From: Panulirus ornatus
Taxonomy: Eukaryota > Arthropoda > Malacostraca > Decapoda > Palinuridae
DNA length: 64,000 nt
Assembly (NCBI RefSeq): GCF_036320965.1
Contig: NC_092235.1
Span: 8,554,189-8,618,188, forward strand
Direction of reading: 5' to 3'
Shown here piece after piece: positions 1 to 10,780 of the stretch; position 1 is the first letter of the stretch; every line of letters begins with the position of its first letter. The notes under the pieces were generated by a model. That model was not told the DNA's origin, searched no databases, and was given only the letters and a program-made list of their open reading frames with translations. The position numbers were made by a program, and so were the translations under genes.

Positions 1-330
1 AGGCAATGGAATACTAGAGCAAGAGGAAAATAATGGTGTTTGAGATAGAAAAAAAATCAGAATTATTTATCGTTGTCCATCATTATGGCTAGGCTAAGAT
101 CATTTATCGCTGTCCATGATGGTTAGGCTAAGATCATTTATCATTTTCCATGATGGCTAGGCTAAGATCATTCATCGCTGTCCATGATAACTAAGCTAAG
201 ATCATTTATCGCTGTCCATTATAGCTAGGCTAAGGTCATTTATCGTTGTCCATGATTGCTAGGCTAAGGTCATTTATCGTTGTCCATGATTGCTAGGCTA
301 AGATCATTTATCGTTGTCTATGATACAGTC
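1..330. repeat. Degenerate ~34-bp tandem repeat
   Basis: About eight imperfect units built on GCTAGGCTAAGATCATTT followed by ATCGCTGTCCATGATG. Copies differ by a few substitutions. No coding potential seen. The array runs off the left edge of the window. Confidence 0.85.
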
Positions 331-672
331 TGGGCCCAGCCCGAGCTATAGGGGATAGAAGACCTCCAAGATAACACTAGCCAGACTCTAAGAACATTTA
401 AGATCATAAGAACATTATCCAGTTGTCTTTTACTTATCAGGAAATACGTTTATATGCAACTCTTAGCTGATAAGAGATGTTTGATCTCTTATCACCCAGA
501 ACTCACCACGAGGAGGTGGTTGCATGTCAAGTTTCATAAATTTTTTCCATTTTAAATAAATATTCTAATATCCTCTTAAATAAAGGTCTTTCCCGTTTGA
601 AGATATATAAAGACATTAATTACCTCTAAAACAAAGTTCTTATTGTGAGGTAGATAGTTGAGGAAGGGCACC
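331..672. other. AT-rich non-coding stretch
   Basis: No ORF, tRNA or repeat recognised. It lies 3' of the kinase gene and may hold its 3' UTR; on the minus strand no AATAAA is obvious immediately after the stop codon. Confidence 0.4.
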
Positions 673-1446
673 TCATTTCCTGCCCTTCCTCTGGTTCCGT
701 TGGCCCCCTCCTCTGGTACGCCTCCGGCGGACTGACCTCATCACCTTCTTCAGCTCACCAATAATAAGTGGCAGAGCTGGTCTCTCTGAGGGGTCGCTGT
801 GGGTCACTGTTTGGTAAAGATCCTGGAGGCTTTCCCGCACACCCTGCTTCCTGACAAGGATGGACACGTGCCTCATTAGATGCCCAAAAGAGAAGACGTC
901 ACTGGCTGGGGAGACCGGCTTGCGCTCCCTAACCTCAGGGGCCAACCACAGGTCAGGAACATTGTACTCAACGCAGCTTCCCTTCTTAACGCTCAAGCCG
1001 AAGTCGATGATGTGAAACTCTGGCTTCTCACCCATCGTCACCGTCACATTCTCGACCTTGACGTCATTATGGACAATGTTTTTCTTATGGATTTCCATCA
1101 GCCGACGAGCGACCATGATGGCGGATTCGACCAGTTCCTCGTCCGACCGACATGTTCTCATGTACTTATCATAAGGCTGGCCAGTGTGGCTTAAGATGAT
1201 CAGTGGGGGGTTGCGGCACACTGCTCGAAGTAGAGGGGCTCCTCCAGCCCCAGCCAGTCTCCTGTGAATGTCGGCTTCATCCATAAGACTTTTCCAACTC
1301 ACTCCGTCCAGAAGGGTTTTGATGACGCAACACGATCCACGGAACAACACCGTTTCAATCTTGGCGTTGCCTCCCCGACCCACCTCTCTCATAACCACCA
1401 GGTCATTCACATCCTTCTGGGTCAACTTTACAACTGGAACACTCAT
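673..1446 (-). CDS. Intronless protein kinase (Ser/Thr-type catalytic domain)
   Basis: Predicted protein kinase that would transfer phosphate from ATP to protein Ser/Thr; its substrate is unknown. The frame is open from 1581 (302 codons), but I place the start at the Met at 1446 (258 aa): its context ATCAAAATGAGT is good and a TATA box sits at 1562-1569, inside the longer reading. In 302-aa numbering the domain shows a glycine-rich loop (GRGGNA, 69-74), the ATP lysine in CVIK (88), a helix-C Glu (102), the catalytic loop HNDVKVEN (171-178), DFG (193-195), APE (214-216), SDVFSFG (227-233) and the late Arg in DPSERP. HNDVK replaces the usual HRDLK, so this is not an RD kinase. The tail is strongly basic (RRRRTRGGGQRNQRKGRK), perhaps for nuclear or nucleic-acid binding. 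All key catalytic residues are present, so it may be active. No close family is assigned; a host gene or a virus-derived gene are both possible. Confidence 0.8.
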   Translation of the reverse strand: MSVPVVKLTQKDVNDLVVMREVGRGGNAKIETVLFRGSCCVIKTLLDGVSWKSLMDEADIHRRLAGAGGAPLLRAVCRNPPLIILSHTGQPYDKYMRTCRSDEELVESAIMVARRLMEIHKKNIVHNDVKVENVTVTMGEKPEFHIIDFGLSVKKGSCVEYNVPDLWLAPEVRERKPVSPASDVFSFGHLMRHVSILVRKQGVRESLQDLYQTVTHSDPSERPALPLIIGELKKVMRSVRRRRTRGGGQRNQRKGRK

Positions 1447-1561
1447 TTTGATTCCGGCCTGAGGCGCACTTACCAAATTTTCTTCTTGCCGGAGAGTGTG
1501 AGAGGAGATGTTGTCGGTACGGAGTCCCATCCTCAAATGATTACACTTCTCTCGCCGCAGC

Positions 1562-1569
1562 CTTATATA
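1562..1569 (-). promoter_or_regulatory. TATA box of the kinase gene
   Basis: The minus strand reads GGTATATAAGG here, about 115 nt upstream of the preferred ATG at 1446 and 33-40 nt upstream of another in-frame ATG at about 1530. Further upstream an inverted repeat AAATCCG/CGGATTT (about 1625-1651) could be a regulator site. Inferred from position only. Confidence 0.55.
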
Positions 1570-1581
1570 CCCCTGGGTCAT

Positions 1582-2460
1582 GTGATGTCACATAACCAGA
1601 TCTATCCAGATTAAATCCCATACAAATCCGGATATGTAGACGGATTTATTTAGTTTTGCTGCGATCATTATTTGATGAAATCTAAAGGTGTCGAAGAAAT
1701 AGTCAAGATGGCGAATGGTGTTGAGAGTGTAGTGAAGATGGCTAGAGATGTTGAAGCATCTAAATAGTTTCGATATACCAATACTTTTTGAATCAATAGA
1801 TCATTATAAACACTAATAAGACAAAAACACTTTGACGAAAATTTAGCCATTTTCAAGCATCAAAATAAAAGGATATGAGGTAAATGGCTTTTGGGAAATC
1901 CTTGTTGAATAGTACACAGTTACTTTCTGAGAACACACACACACACAAAACTAGAGAACATAGCATGAAATTAGGGCAATATTCAAATATATTCAGAGAA
2001 GTAATCTTAAAGTTTATATAAGAGTGATTGATGAATGGAATAAGAAGAATGAGGTCATGGTTAAGGCAGACACCATACATAAATCTTACAAGTTGTATAA
2101 TAGTACGGAATGTTCTAGAGATTTGGCCTGGCGAGTGTAGACCTCTCTCCTCACACAGTAAAAATAGGTAATTACACACTCACAGATTCAGAGGTTATCA
2201 TGTTGAAGGAGAGGTGAAAACTGAGGATTCAAATCAAAGAACAATAAGAAGCGTCATGATAAGATGGGAGAGGGAATTGGTAAATTGACAAATATAGTTT
2301 AATCTAAAACATGAACGGTAAATCACTTCGAGTGAAGAAAGTCAAGTGGAAAACATAGAAAATGAAAGACCAAAGAGAAGAATTTTGGACATCTGGGATA
2401 ACATTTAATGTGAGGAAACACGATTTCACCAAATGAGCTTTTGTTAACGCTTCTGGTACA
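1582..2460. other. AT-rich region without recognised genes
   Basis: Short ORFs on the minus strand lack domain signals and codon structure. The region contains a short (AC)n near 1935. It holds the probable upstream control region of the kinase gene at its left edge. Confidence 0.4.
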
Positions 2461-2466
2461 GTGTAA

Positions 2467-2578
<112 letters not shown>

Positions 2579-4968
2579 GCTTTGTCGCTGTCTCCCGCGT
2601 TTGCGAGGTAGCGCAAGGAAACAGACGAAAGAAATGGCCCAACCCACCCCCATACACATGCCTTGATTCAATCCACTGACAGCACGTCAACCCCGGTATA
2701 CCACATCGCTCCAATTCACTCTATTCCTTGCCCTCCTTTCACCCTCCTGCATGTTCAGGCCCCGATCACACAAAATCCCCTTCACTCCATCTTTCCACCT
2801 CCAATTTGGTCTCCCTCTTCTCCTCGTTCCCTCCACCTCCGACACATATATCCTCTTGGTCAATCTTTCCTCACTCATTCTCTCCATGTGACCAAACCAT
2901 TTCAAAACACCCTCTTCTGCTCTCTCAACCACGCTCTTTTTATTTCCACACATCTCTCTTACCCTTACGTTACTTACTCGATCAAACCACCTCACACCAC
3001 ACATTGTCCTCAAACATCTCATTTCGAGCACATCCATCCTCCTGCGCACAACTCTATCCATATTCCACGCCTCGCAACCATACAACATTGTTGGAACCAA
3101 TATTCCTTCAAACATACCCATTTTTGCTTTCCGAGATAATGTTCTCGACTTCCACACATTCTTCAAGGCTCCGAAAATTTTCGCCCCCTCCCCCACCCTA
3201 TGATCCACTTCCGCTTCCATGGTTCCATCCGCTGCCAGATCCACTCCCAGATATCTAAAACACTTCACTTCCTCCAGTTTTTCTCCATTCAAACTTACCT
3301 CCCAATTGAATTGACCCTCAACCCTACTGTACCTAATAACCTTGCTCTTATTCACATTTACTCTTAACTTTCTTCTTTCACACACTTTACCAAACTCAGT
3401 CACCAGCTTCTGCAGTTTCTCACATGAATCAGCCACCAGCGCTGTATCATCTGCGAACAACAACTGACTCACTTCCCAAGCTCTCTCATCCCCAACAGAC
3501 TTCATACTTGCCCCTCTTTCCAAAACTCTTGCATTCACCTCCCTAACAACCCCATCCATAAACAAATTAAACAACCATGGAGACATCACACACCCCTGCC
3601 GCAAACCTACATTCACTGAGAACCAATCACTTTCCTCTCTTCCTACACGTACACATGCCTTACATCCTCGATAAAAACTTTTCACTGCTTCTAACAACTT
3701 GCCTCCCACACCATATATTCTTAATACCTTCCACAGAGCATCTCTATCAACTCTATCATATGCCTTCTCCAGATCCATAAATGCTACATACAAATCCATT
3801 TGCTTTTCTAAGTATTTCTCACATACATTCTTCAAAGCAAACACTTGATCCACACATCCTCTACCACTTCTGAAACCACACTGCTCTTCCCCAATCTGAT
3901 GTTCTGTAATTTGAGCACTCACTCTTATCCCCTTTGCCTTTGTACAATGGCACTATGCACGCATTCCGCCAATCCTCAGGCACCTCACCATGAGTCATAC
4001 ATACATTAAATAACCTTACCAACCAGTCAACAATACAGTCACCCCCTTTTTTAATAAATTCCACTGCAATACCATCCAAACCTGCTGCCTTGCCGGCTTT
4101 CATCTTCCGCAAAGCTTTTACTACCTCTTCTCTGTTTACCAACTCATTTTCCCTAACCCTCGCACTTTGCACACCACCTCGACCAAAACACCCTATACTG
4201 CCACTCTATCATCAAACACATTCAACAAACCTTCAAAATACTCACTCCATCTCCTTCTCACATCACCACTACTTGTTATCACCTCCCCATTTGCGCCCTT
4301 CACTGAAGTTCCCATTTGCTCCCTTGTCTTACGCACTTTATTTACCTCCTTCCAGAACATCTTTTTATTCTCCCTAAAATTTAATGATACTCTCTCACGC
4401 CAACTCTCATTTGCCCTTTTTTTCACCTCTTGCACCTTTCTCTTGACCTCCTGTCTCTTTCTTTTATACGTCTCCCACTCAATTTCATTTTTTCCCTGCA
4501 AAGATCGTCCAAATGCCTCTCTCTTCTCTTTCACTAATACTCTTACTTCTTCATCCCACCACTCACTACCCTTTCTAATCAACCCACCTCCCACTCTTCT
4601 CATGCCACAAGCATCTTTTGCGCAATCCATCACTGATTCCCTAAATACATCCAATTCCTCCCCCACTCCCCTTACTTCCATTGTTCTCACCTTTTTCCAT
4701 TCTGTACTCAGTCTCTCCTGGTACTTCCTCACACAAGTCTCCTTCCCAAGCTCACTTACTCTCACCACCCTCTTCACCCCAACATTCACTCTTCTTTTCT
4801 GAAAACCCACACAAATCTTCACCTTAGCCTCCACAAGATAATGATCAGACATCCCTCCAGTTGCACCTCTCAGCACATTAACATCCAAAAGTCTCTCTTT
4901 CGCGCGCCTGTCAATTAACACGTAAACCAATAACGCTCTCTGGCCATCTCTCCTACTTACATAAGTAT
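2579..4968 (-). mobile_element. RTE-type LINE, copy 1, 5' truncated
   Basis: Non-LTR retrotransposon on the minus strand. It runs from the C-terminal end of an endonuclease/exonuclease/phosphatase-type endonuclease (motif SDHYLV) through reverse transcriptase to a 3' UTR ending CTACCTCGCAAACGCGGGAG, then an A-rich and (AT)n tail. Six further copies or parts lie in this window (12880, 22116, 45823, 57075, 60844, 61700), and a 5' piece lies at 63121. The 5' truncation at about 4968 abuts another (TA)n tract. The RTE assignment rests on the endonuclease-RT layout and the C-terminal region (motifs CLRTMCGVRWFDRV, WFGHMERM); no database comparison was possible. Confidence 0.85.
2687..4930 (-). pseudogene. 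Broken RTE endonuclease-reverse transcriptase ORF
   Basis: Three minus-strand frames together cover the ORF: 4930-4193 (end of the endonuclease plus linker), 4172-3861 (RT start, motif [16 protein letters not shown]) and 3922-2687 (RT core plus C-terminal domain). RT signatures are [41 protein letters not shown] and the active site LLFADDTALVAD. Compared with the copy at 60844-61700, about 25 residues between SECSNYR and EHQIGEE are missing, and a frameshift separates 4193 from 4172. The copy is therefore inactive. The C-terminal part ([18 protein letters not shown]) is typical of LINEs with an RTE-like thumb and tail region. Confidence 0.85.
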
Positions 4969-4969
4969 A

Positions 4970-5068
<99 letters not shown>

Positions 5069-5069
5069 T

Positions 5070-5104
<35 letters not shown>
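4969..5104. repeat. (TA)n followed by (GT)n
   Basis: About 95 bp of TA followed by about 30 bp of GT. It touches the 5'-truncated end of RTE copy 1. Confidence 0.95.
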
Positions 5105-5107
<3 letters not shown>

Positions 5108-6189
5108 GATAAACTTTAATGCTGGCCGGGGTGTACTGGTGATGCCGTTGACCTAAAATGTAAGTTCAAGCCCGTAGGCTGACCCTGCACGTAGCTTGAA
5201 TCCTTTTGTGTTCACTATAATCTTCTTTACTATATCTCCTCTCCTTAATCCCTTTATCTTCACTATGCAAGGCTTATTATAATCTTCACTACAACCTCAT
5301 CTTCATATGACCTTATCTTAACTAAGCTGGTTTCAAGGAAGGCTTTAGATTTTACCCGCTCACACAAACAACGTACTTACACGGGGCCCCACGAGTGTAA
5401 AACTTCCTCCTAATACAGTGCAAATAGATGATTACACACACCTACACACACCACCACCACTAACAATACACAGAGAAATAGCCTTTTTGATTGGCTTTGG
5501 ATCGGCCCTTGAACGGAGTTTGGAGGATTTGGGTGATCAGGTCAATAAGGTTAAGTTCACTACAACCTCATATTCACTAACGTGAATCTTCACTACTAGC
5601 TTATTTTCACTTAATTATATCCTCACTATACCCTCTTCTTCACTACACTGTTATTTCTACTATACCATCATCATTGTACTCCCTGATGTTCACTAGAAAT
5701 AGTTCTTATCTTCACTACATAATCATTTTGAATAAACTCTACTCTTTACTAACCCTTATCTCTACTACATTCGTATCTTCACTACAGTCGTATCTTCACC
5801 ACAACCTATCTTGACAATATCCTTATCATCACTATACTCTTCCGCACTACACTCTCATCTTAACATCATCCTTCTGTTTACCGAACTTAGTTCAAAGTCT
5901 GACTTGAACGTAGCTTTGGAAAGTTTGTGTTCCTCATTGTGTTGCCTCCTTGGTATCATTGTAAAGGCAATTGTCACCTCTCCCTAACTAAACCCTCATC
6001 GTCACTACACTCTCATCATTATCATTACTTCTTGATGTTCAATACAAAATTTTAACATATACATTTATCTTCACTACAGAATAATTTTCATTACACCTTA
6101 ATCTTCATTACTCCTTGTTTCAGCTACATCCGTATCTTCCATTCATTCTTATATCTTATATTAGTTACATCTTTACAATATCTTTATGT
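5105..6189. repeat. Degenerate TCTTCACTACA-rich region
   Basis: The phrase TCTTCACTACA or a close variant (ATCTTCACTACAACCTCAT and similar) recurs more than 20 times at irregular 20-40-nt spacing. It is an old decayed tandem repeat rather than a gene. The same phrase recurs near 43620-43700. A tRNA-like B box (GTTCAAGCCC) at about 5163 is not supported by a cloverleaf. Confidence 0.6.
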
Positions 6190-6194
6190 CTTCT

Positions 6195-6327
6195 CTGTTC
6201 CGTCTTTTGGAAAATTGAAAGTGAGAGTAAAGGATTTCCGGCCTTCTGCTCCCTCCTCTTTTAGTCGCCTTGTACGACACGCAGGGAATACGAGGCAAGT
6301 ATACTTTCTTCCCTATCCCCAGGGATA
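6195..6327 (-). mobile_element. Short RTE derivative, 5' part
   Basis: The minus strand starts ATCCCTGGGGATAGGG, matching the heads of the short elements at 18253, 46485, 47215 and 47505 and of the RTE 5' region at 63121. It is cut off after GGAACAGAGAAGA, so the 3' tail is missing. Its 5' end is fused directly to a 5S rRNA segment. Confidence 0.8.
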
Positions 6328-6406
6328 ACAGCATCTGGTGTTCCCAGACGGTCACCCATCCAAGTACTAACCAGACCCAACGTTGCTTAACTTCCCTGAT
6401 CGGACG
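6328..6406 (-). rRNA. 5S rRNA fragment (3' two-thirds)
   Basis: The minus strand carries blocks unmistakable for eukaryotic 5S rRNA: CGTCCGATCAGGGAAGTTAA, GGTTAGTACTTGGATGGGTG and GACCGTCTGGGAACACC. The first ~35 nt and last few nt of 5S are missing. It contains the region of the internal Pol III promoter boxes. It is not a functional gene; it sits at the 5' end of a short retroelement copy and is bounded on the other side by (TA)n. Confidence 0.88.
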
Positions 6407-6438
6407 ATATATATATATATATATTCATTGTTTTCAGT

Positions 6439-6508
<70 letters not shown>

Positions 6509-6527
6509 ACTGAAAACAATGAATTTC
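6407..6527. repeat. (TA)n inside an inverted repeat (long hairpin)
   Basis: TTCATTGTTTTCAGTCTTAT at about 6424-6443 is repeated in inverted form, ATAAGACTGAAAACAATGAA, at about 6504-6524, with (TA)n between. The whole segment can fold into a perfect stem of roughly 20 bp plus the self-complementary TA tract. Confidence 0.85.
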
Positions 6528-6542
6528 CCAAATAACAAAAAT

Positions 6543-6613
6543 GGAAGCGCCGGGGTTTGAACCCGGGACCTCTCACATGCCAAGCGAGTGCTCTACCACT
6601 GAGCTACGCCCCC
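6543..6613 (-). tRNA. tRNA-Ala-like gene, anticodon GGC
   Basis: Minus-strand cloverleaf: acceptor GGGGGCG/CGCTTCC (with G-T wobbles), D stem GCTC/GAGC, anticodon stem CTCGC/GTGAG with loop TTGGCAT (anticodon GGC), T arm CCGGG TTCAAAC CCCGG. The body resembles eukaryotic tRNA-Ala(AGC), with position 34 changed to G. A GGC-Ala gene is unusual in animals and the acceptor has wobbles, so a tRNA pseudogene or SINE head is possible. Confidence 0.65.
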
Positions 6614-6791
6614 AAGAACATATTTTGTGACATAGTATTATATGAAGCACTGAGATTACCACGGCAAAATAGTGTTTGACCGACCGTTGCCGACTAGCCG
6701 GCAAAATAACCACAGGGTAATTCTCCATGTTGCTGTCGTGTTTTCCTCTCAATTTTCCACGAAGAAATGAGTTACTTTTTTTATTGTCGTT

Positions 6792-6863
6792 ACAATAGAC
6801 TGGAACTAAGCAATAGACTGGAACTAAGCAATAGACTGGAACTATGCAATAGACTGGAACTAG
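6792..6863. repeat. 18-bp tandem repeat x4
   Basis: Four copies of CAATAGACTGGAACTAAG; the last two carry one or two changes each. Confidence 0.9.
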
Positions 6864-7159
6864 GCTGACCTGGTATGAGGTCAGAGCCCTCATTATCATC
6901 CCTGCTAACTACCGGAAGCAGATTAAGTCGTTCCACAACCGATGTCCGGCCCATGTTAACTGATGTGCCCAGCAGTTGGAGGAGGATCGCCAGAAGCTTC
7001 TGGAAGATTTCAAGGACGTCTTGGTGGACCTGACCCTTTCAGATAAGGTCGAAAACCCCAATTTATTGTGAAGATCTTCACTATAACGTTGGACAAAGAT
7101 ACTGAATGTTGCACACATGTGATGCGGACAAAATGAAAAAAGAAAAAGACCAAAATTAT

Positions 7160-7230
7160 GTCTGGTGTGGGTCTCGAACCCACGACCTTGAGTGTGTAAG
7201 ACTCACGCTCTACCACTGAGCTAACCAGAC
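7160..7230 (-). tRNA. tRNA-like gene, anticodon TAC (Val by anticodon)
   Basis: All four stems are perfect on the minus strand: acceptor GTCTGGT/ACCAGAC, D stem GCTC/GAGC, anticodon TGAGT/ACTCA with loop CTTACAC, T stem GTGGG/CCCAC with TTCGAGA. The anticodon reads TAC (Val), but the body looks more like tRNA-Lys than canonical animal tRNA-Val. It is 547 bp from the Ala-like tRNA on the same strand. Confidence 0.65.
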
Positions 7231-7381
7231 AATAGAAAATTCGTCTGTTTCTTCAATTTGAATTAATGAAAATCTTTGCGAGGCAGCGTTTAGAAAAGAG
7301 TGATGTCTTTGACGAAATTGTTTGGCTCCTGCTTCTGTCCCTCATTATCAAAAGTAAACATACTGAAGGATATATATAAAT

Positions 7382-7735
7382 ATCCAGTTGATATATATAT
7401 CCAGTTGATATACAACGAAGAGACGTAGCTAGGACGCCATATGGTAAACATGTGATTGTCCAAGACAGACAACAAGCGTATCATAAACTTATTATGTGGA
7501 CAAGAAGGTGAATTGTTTACTTATTTTATCAACATTAAAGTTATCCAATTTATATAGACCATCACTAATATTAAGATTATAATTCTTTGTGTATTCAGTA
7601 ATAGAAGATTCAATGATATTTCTCGTGGTACTTGAGTTAGAGTTAATAACTGAGATGGCATTATTAACTCTAATTCCAGTACCACGAGAAATATCATTGA
7701 ATCTTCTATTATTAAATACACAAAGAATTATAAAC
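7382..7735 (-). mobile_element. Penelope-like 3' fragment ending in a palindrome
   Basis: The minus strand matches the 3' region of the Penelope-like element at 14947-16898 (GCTAGGACGCCAT, AACATGTGATTGTCCAA, the C-terminal codons). From about 7574 the same ~65 bp are repeated inverted after a short spacer (TGAGATGGCATTA), forming a near-perfect palindrome to about 7735. It shares an extra segment (TTATTATGTGGACAAGAA) with the fragment at 47883-48120, defining a subfamily. Confidence 0.8.
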
Positions 7736-8740
7736 GTTGAGGAAGCAACATGGCGGTCAAAAATAAGCTTTAGGAATGAAGTTTATGAATGGAATATCAG
7801 TGAGACGATCCAAATGACGAATGAATGAGAGCGTAGTCAACATACAATATAAAAGGACATATTATGAATGGCAGCCAGGCAAGTAACGGCCCAACTGAAT
7901 GGAAGGATTTAAAAGTTCGCGTTATATGACGAATTTTGATAGATTATCCAAATTTCCATTCCAGTTATGAAACTTAATGGTTGTGTTCAGTTCTAGAGAC
8001 AAAGTTTAAAGGTTTGTGTTTCAGAGATGAACCACAAAGGATATCGTTAAATTAACTGACATTAAAATTTGTCAATTAAGTAAATCATTTTGTACAATAA
8101 CTGTAATTTGACAGAGTTAAAAGTTCGCAATTTCACTACAATTCTAATTTAAAAGTTTGAGATTCAATGATGGTTTGCACAAGCTTAACGTACATTTAAG
8201 TTTTGTGTTTATATAACGTATCTTAAAGGACTCTGGTAAAATAACGCAGCTGGAAGGTTTACGTTCAAATGACGGTGTTTAAATGTTTATTGATGAATGG
8301 TAGATTTAAATGGATAGATTTTAAGTTCGCGTTTTCATGAGCGACTTTAAACCTTGTGGTTGAATGTCACAGTTTAAATGTTGGTATGTACAATGTTGAC
8401 CAGATGGCGGTAGTGTGTAGACACAGCCATACCAGGTCGTATTTATCATCATTAAAGTCACCTTCCTTACTTACTTATGGCGGCGATGAAATTCACTGGT
8501 TCTTGATTGTGCACCAATTAACCTATCAGATAATGGTACAATGTTTGCCTGGTGTTGCATATATCACGTCTGTTGTTGAAACACAAGAATGCCAGGTGAC
8601 TTTGGGAGTGGATGATAATGTAAAGATCAATATAAATGTGGGAAATCTTGAACCGCCATCACCAGACACAACACATGTTTGGATCTGGCGGGGGGAGGGA
8701 CTTGCCTGTGACGTCACGATGCCCCGCCTCCAGCCTGGCG
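7736..8740. other. No recognised gene
   Basis: AT-rich with loosely recurring phrases (AAAGTTCGCGTT, TTTAAATG). A plus-strand frame from 8356 runs into the (TG)n tract and looks accidental. Confidence 0.4.
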
Positions 8741-8743
8741 CCG

Positions 8744-8745
<2 letters not shown>

Positions 8746-8793
<48 letters not shown>

Positions 8794-8901
8794 ACTACTT
8801 TAATCATTATCACGTGAGTATTTTGAGGAAGGATTTGTACACTCGTGTTGCCCCGTCTCTTAACCTTGTAAGCATAAAATATGTTTTCACTCCTATGTGC
8901 G

Positions 8902-8963
<62 letters not shown>
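8746..8963. repeat. (TG)n and (AC)n microsatellites facing each other
   Basis: (TG)n at about 8746-8792 and (AC)n at about 8906-8963, separated by about 110 bp of unique sequence. As complementary tracts they could pair into a hairpin. Confidence 0.9.
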
Positions 8964-8965
<2 letters not shown>

Positions 8966-10780
8966 ACCTATAATATTATCTAGTATTTTCTTCAGACGGA
9001 TATCTTACATCTTGATTATAAAAGCCAAAGAAAAATTTATAAAAACATATACATATATTTCCACACGTGTAGATATATGTTATGTATTGAAATGTGGCGG
9101 AAAAATTCCTTATATATTAACAAACGTGATTGAGGACGTAAAGAATCTAGTACAAACATAATGGTTATTGTGATAAATGATTTATTTATGATAAATATGT
9201 ATTGTGTTGTATTATAATGGTTGGTCAGAACTAAGGTCTTTAAACCTGAATCAGTGAAATACTATCAGAAATAGAAAACCAGTTAAACATAAACATTTAT
9301 AATGATTAACCACAGAATATATTTTACTGTGGGTATCTAAAAGAAAATTCATTGCAAGCAGCTAGTTTAAGGCAAGAGAATTTAATTTTTTAGCAAAATA
9401 TTTACCTCTACATCCCTTTTCTTTCGTCACCATTTCTTGTGTTTACTATCAAGAAATGCCTTTTATCTAACATAAAAATTCTGTATAGATATTTGATTAA
9501 TGTTCTCCAACAACGCGTTGTATAACTCTTCGTTAGTGAAGTTCATTTCGTGTAATAGATCATGTATTACAAAGTTGTGTCTATCCACACAAGTGTTACA
9601 CGTCCCAGGTAAAGGTATATTCTAGAGATAGTGTATATCTAACATATATATGTGTTTTATAAATACGTGTAAAAAGGTTTCCTGAGGGACAATACCTAAG
9701 AGTTTCGTATTAAAGTTGATCAGTTGTAAGTGATCAAGCATTACAAAGGTGTGTCCATTACCACAGGTGATACTGATCCCAGGTAAAGGTATTTTACCCT
9801 TCTAGTTATCTATGCTTCATCCCTGGCTTGATCCTTGAAAGTGATATATATGGTGTGTAATTCTCTATATTCTTATCATACAATCAATCAGTTGAGGTGC
9901 AGAACACGCTGTTCATCATGGTTACTCCACTCTGTCACATACTATTATTGAAAAGGTGTTACCGGACTCCACCCGTAAGTCGTTACACCAGGAATGACAA
10001 GTAACATTGGGGAAAGGCTGTATCATCGACCAGGGAAGGGAAGAAATAGCACAGTGTCATCGAAAACCTTTTCGCTTCACAGATATGTGCCATCATCCCC
10101 TGCTCCTGTGTGGAGTGCAGCAGCCACGAAGGTGTAGGAGCGACATCAAAGGTGTGCTGGTGATGTGTGGTAATAATAATACTACTGTTCACACAATCAC
10201 TAACAACCATTTCTCAGGTTTGTCTGTCCTACTTGTCGTCGCTGTACGTAATTCTGTCATTGCATATGTCTTCCTTGAACGTACACCTTCCTATATTTCA
10301 CTGTCCCAACTATTTAGACAATAATACGTTGAAAGGATTGTTAGGTGACTTTAAAGTGGAACATATGAAGGATTAGTGACCTATTGACCTTCCATTGGTC
10401 GCTGTCTGTTTGAATCCAACATTGGTCGTAGGAACAAGGTCATATATGCAGTGAGAACGTGTATGGTCTTAAAATGATCTTGAACTCCTGGAAAATGTGT
10501 TCATGATGATTTGTATAGTGGTTACAGTTTGACGTTTAGCACAGTTATGACCCCAGCAGTTGATAGAGCGGAAAGTAAAAAGAAAGAAAAAAAAGGAAAA
10601 TAGGATTACGTATATGGGTCAAATATTTAGTGAGTGTGTATGGCCGTACAATCATCACCAACAGGTGAAGGTGTTTAACAATATTTGAGTGGTGGTTATG
10701 ACTAACTTGTTGACCTTACTGACTCAGGCGGTCGATGAACCTAAAACCCCAAAACTAACCCACTTTACTATTACTCTGGA
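8964..10780. other. AT-rich region; imperfect ~195-bp duplication near 9540-9800
   Basis: No gene recognised. The phrase CCCAGGTAAAGGTAT, with similar preceding sequence (ATTACAAAG, GTGTCCAT), occurs near 9605 and 9780, indicating an old tandem duplication. Small plus and minus frames at 9983-10376 overlap one another and show no domain. Confidence 0.4.

Noticed and set aside
880..1614. Plus-strand frames opposite the kinase gene
   Set aside because: Shadows of the kinase ORF; the minus strand has a full set of kinase motifs.
2663..3258. Plus-strand Ser/Pro/His-rich frames opposite the RTE ORFs (also at 13017, 22598, 57334 and 62331)
   Set aside because: Same antisense frame in every RTE copy; explained by the composition of the RT-coding strand.
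5115..5190. tRNA-derived SINE head
   Set aside because: A B-box-like GTTCAAGCCC is present but no cloverleaf or second copy in the window supports it.
6909..7118. Gene fragment with plus-strand reading QLEEDRQKLLEDFKDVLVDL
   Set aside because: Protein-like over about 45 codons but bounded by stops, without ATG, splice sites or a recognised family; too short to call.
8356..8817. 153-codon plus-strand frame
   Set aside because: The last third is (TG)n; the rest has no domain and the region has no other gene features.
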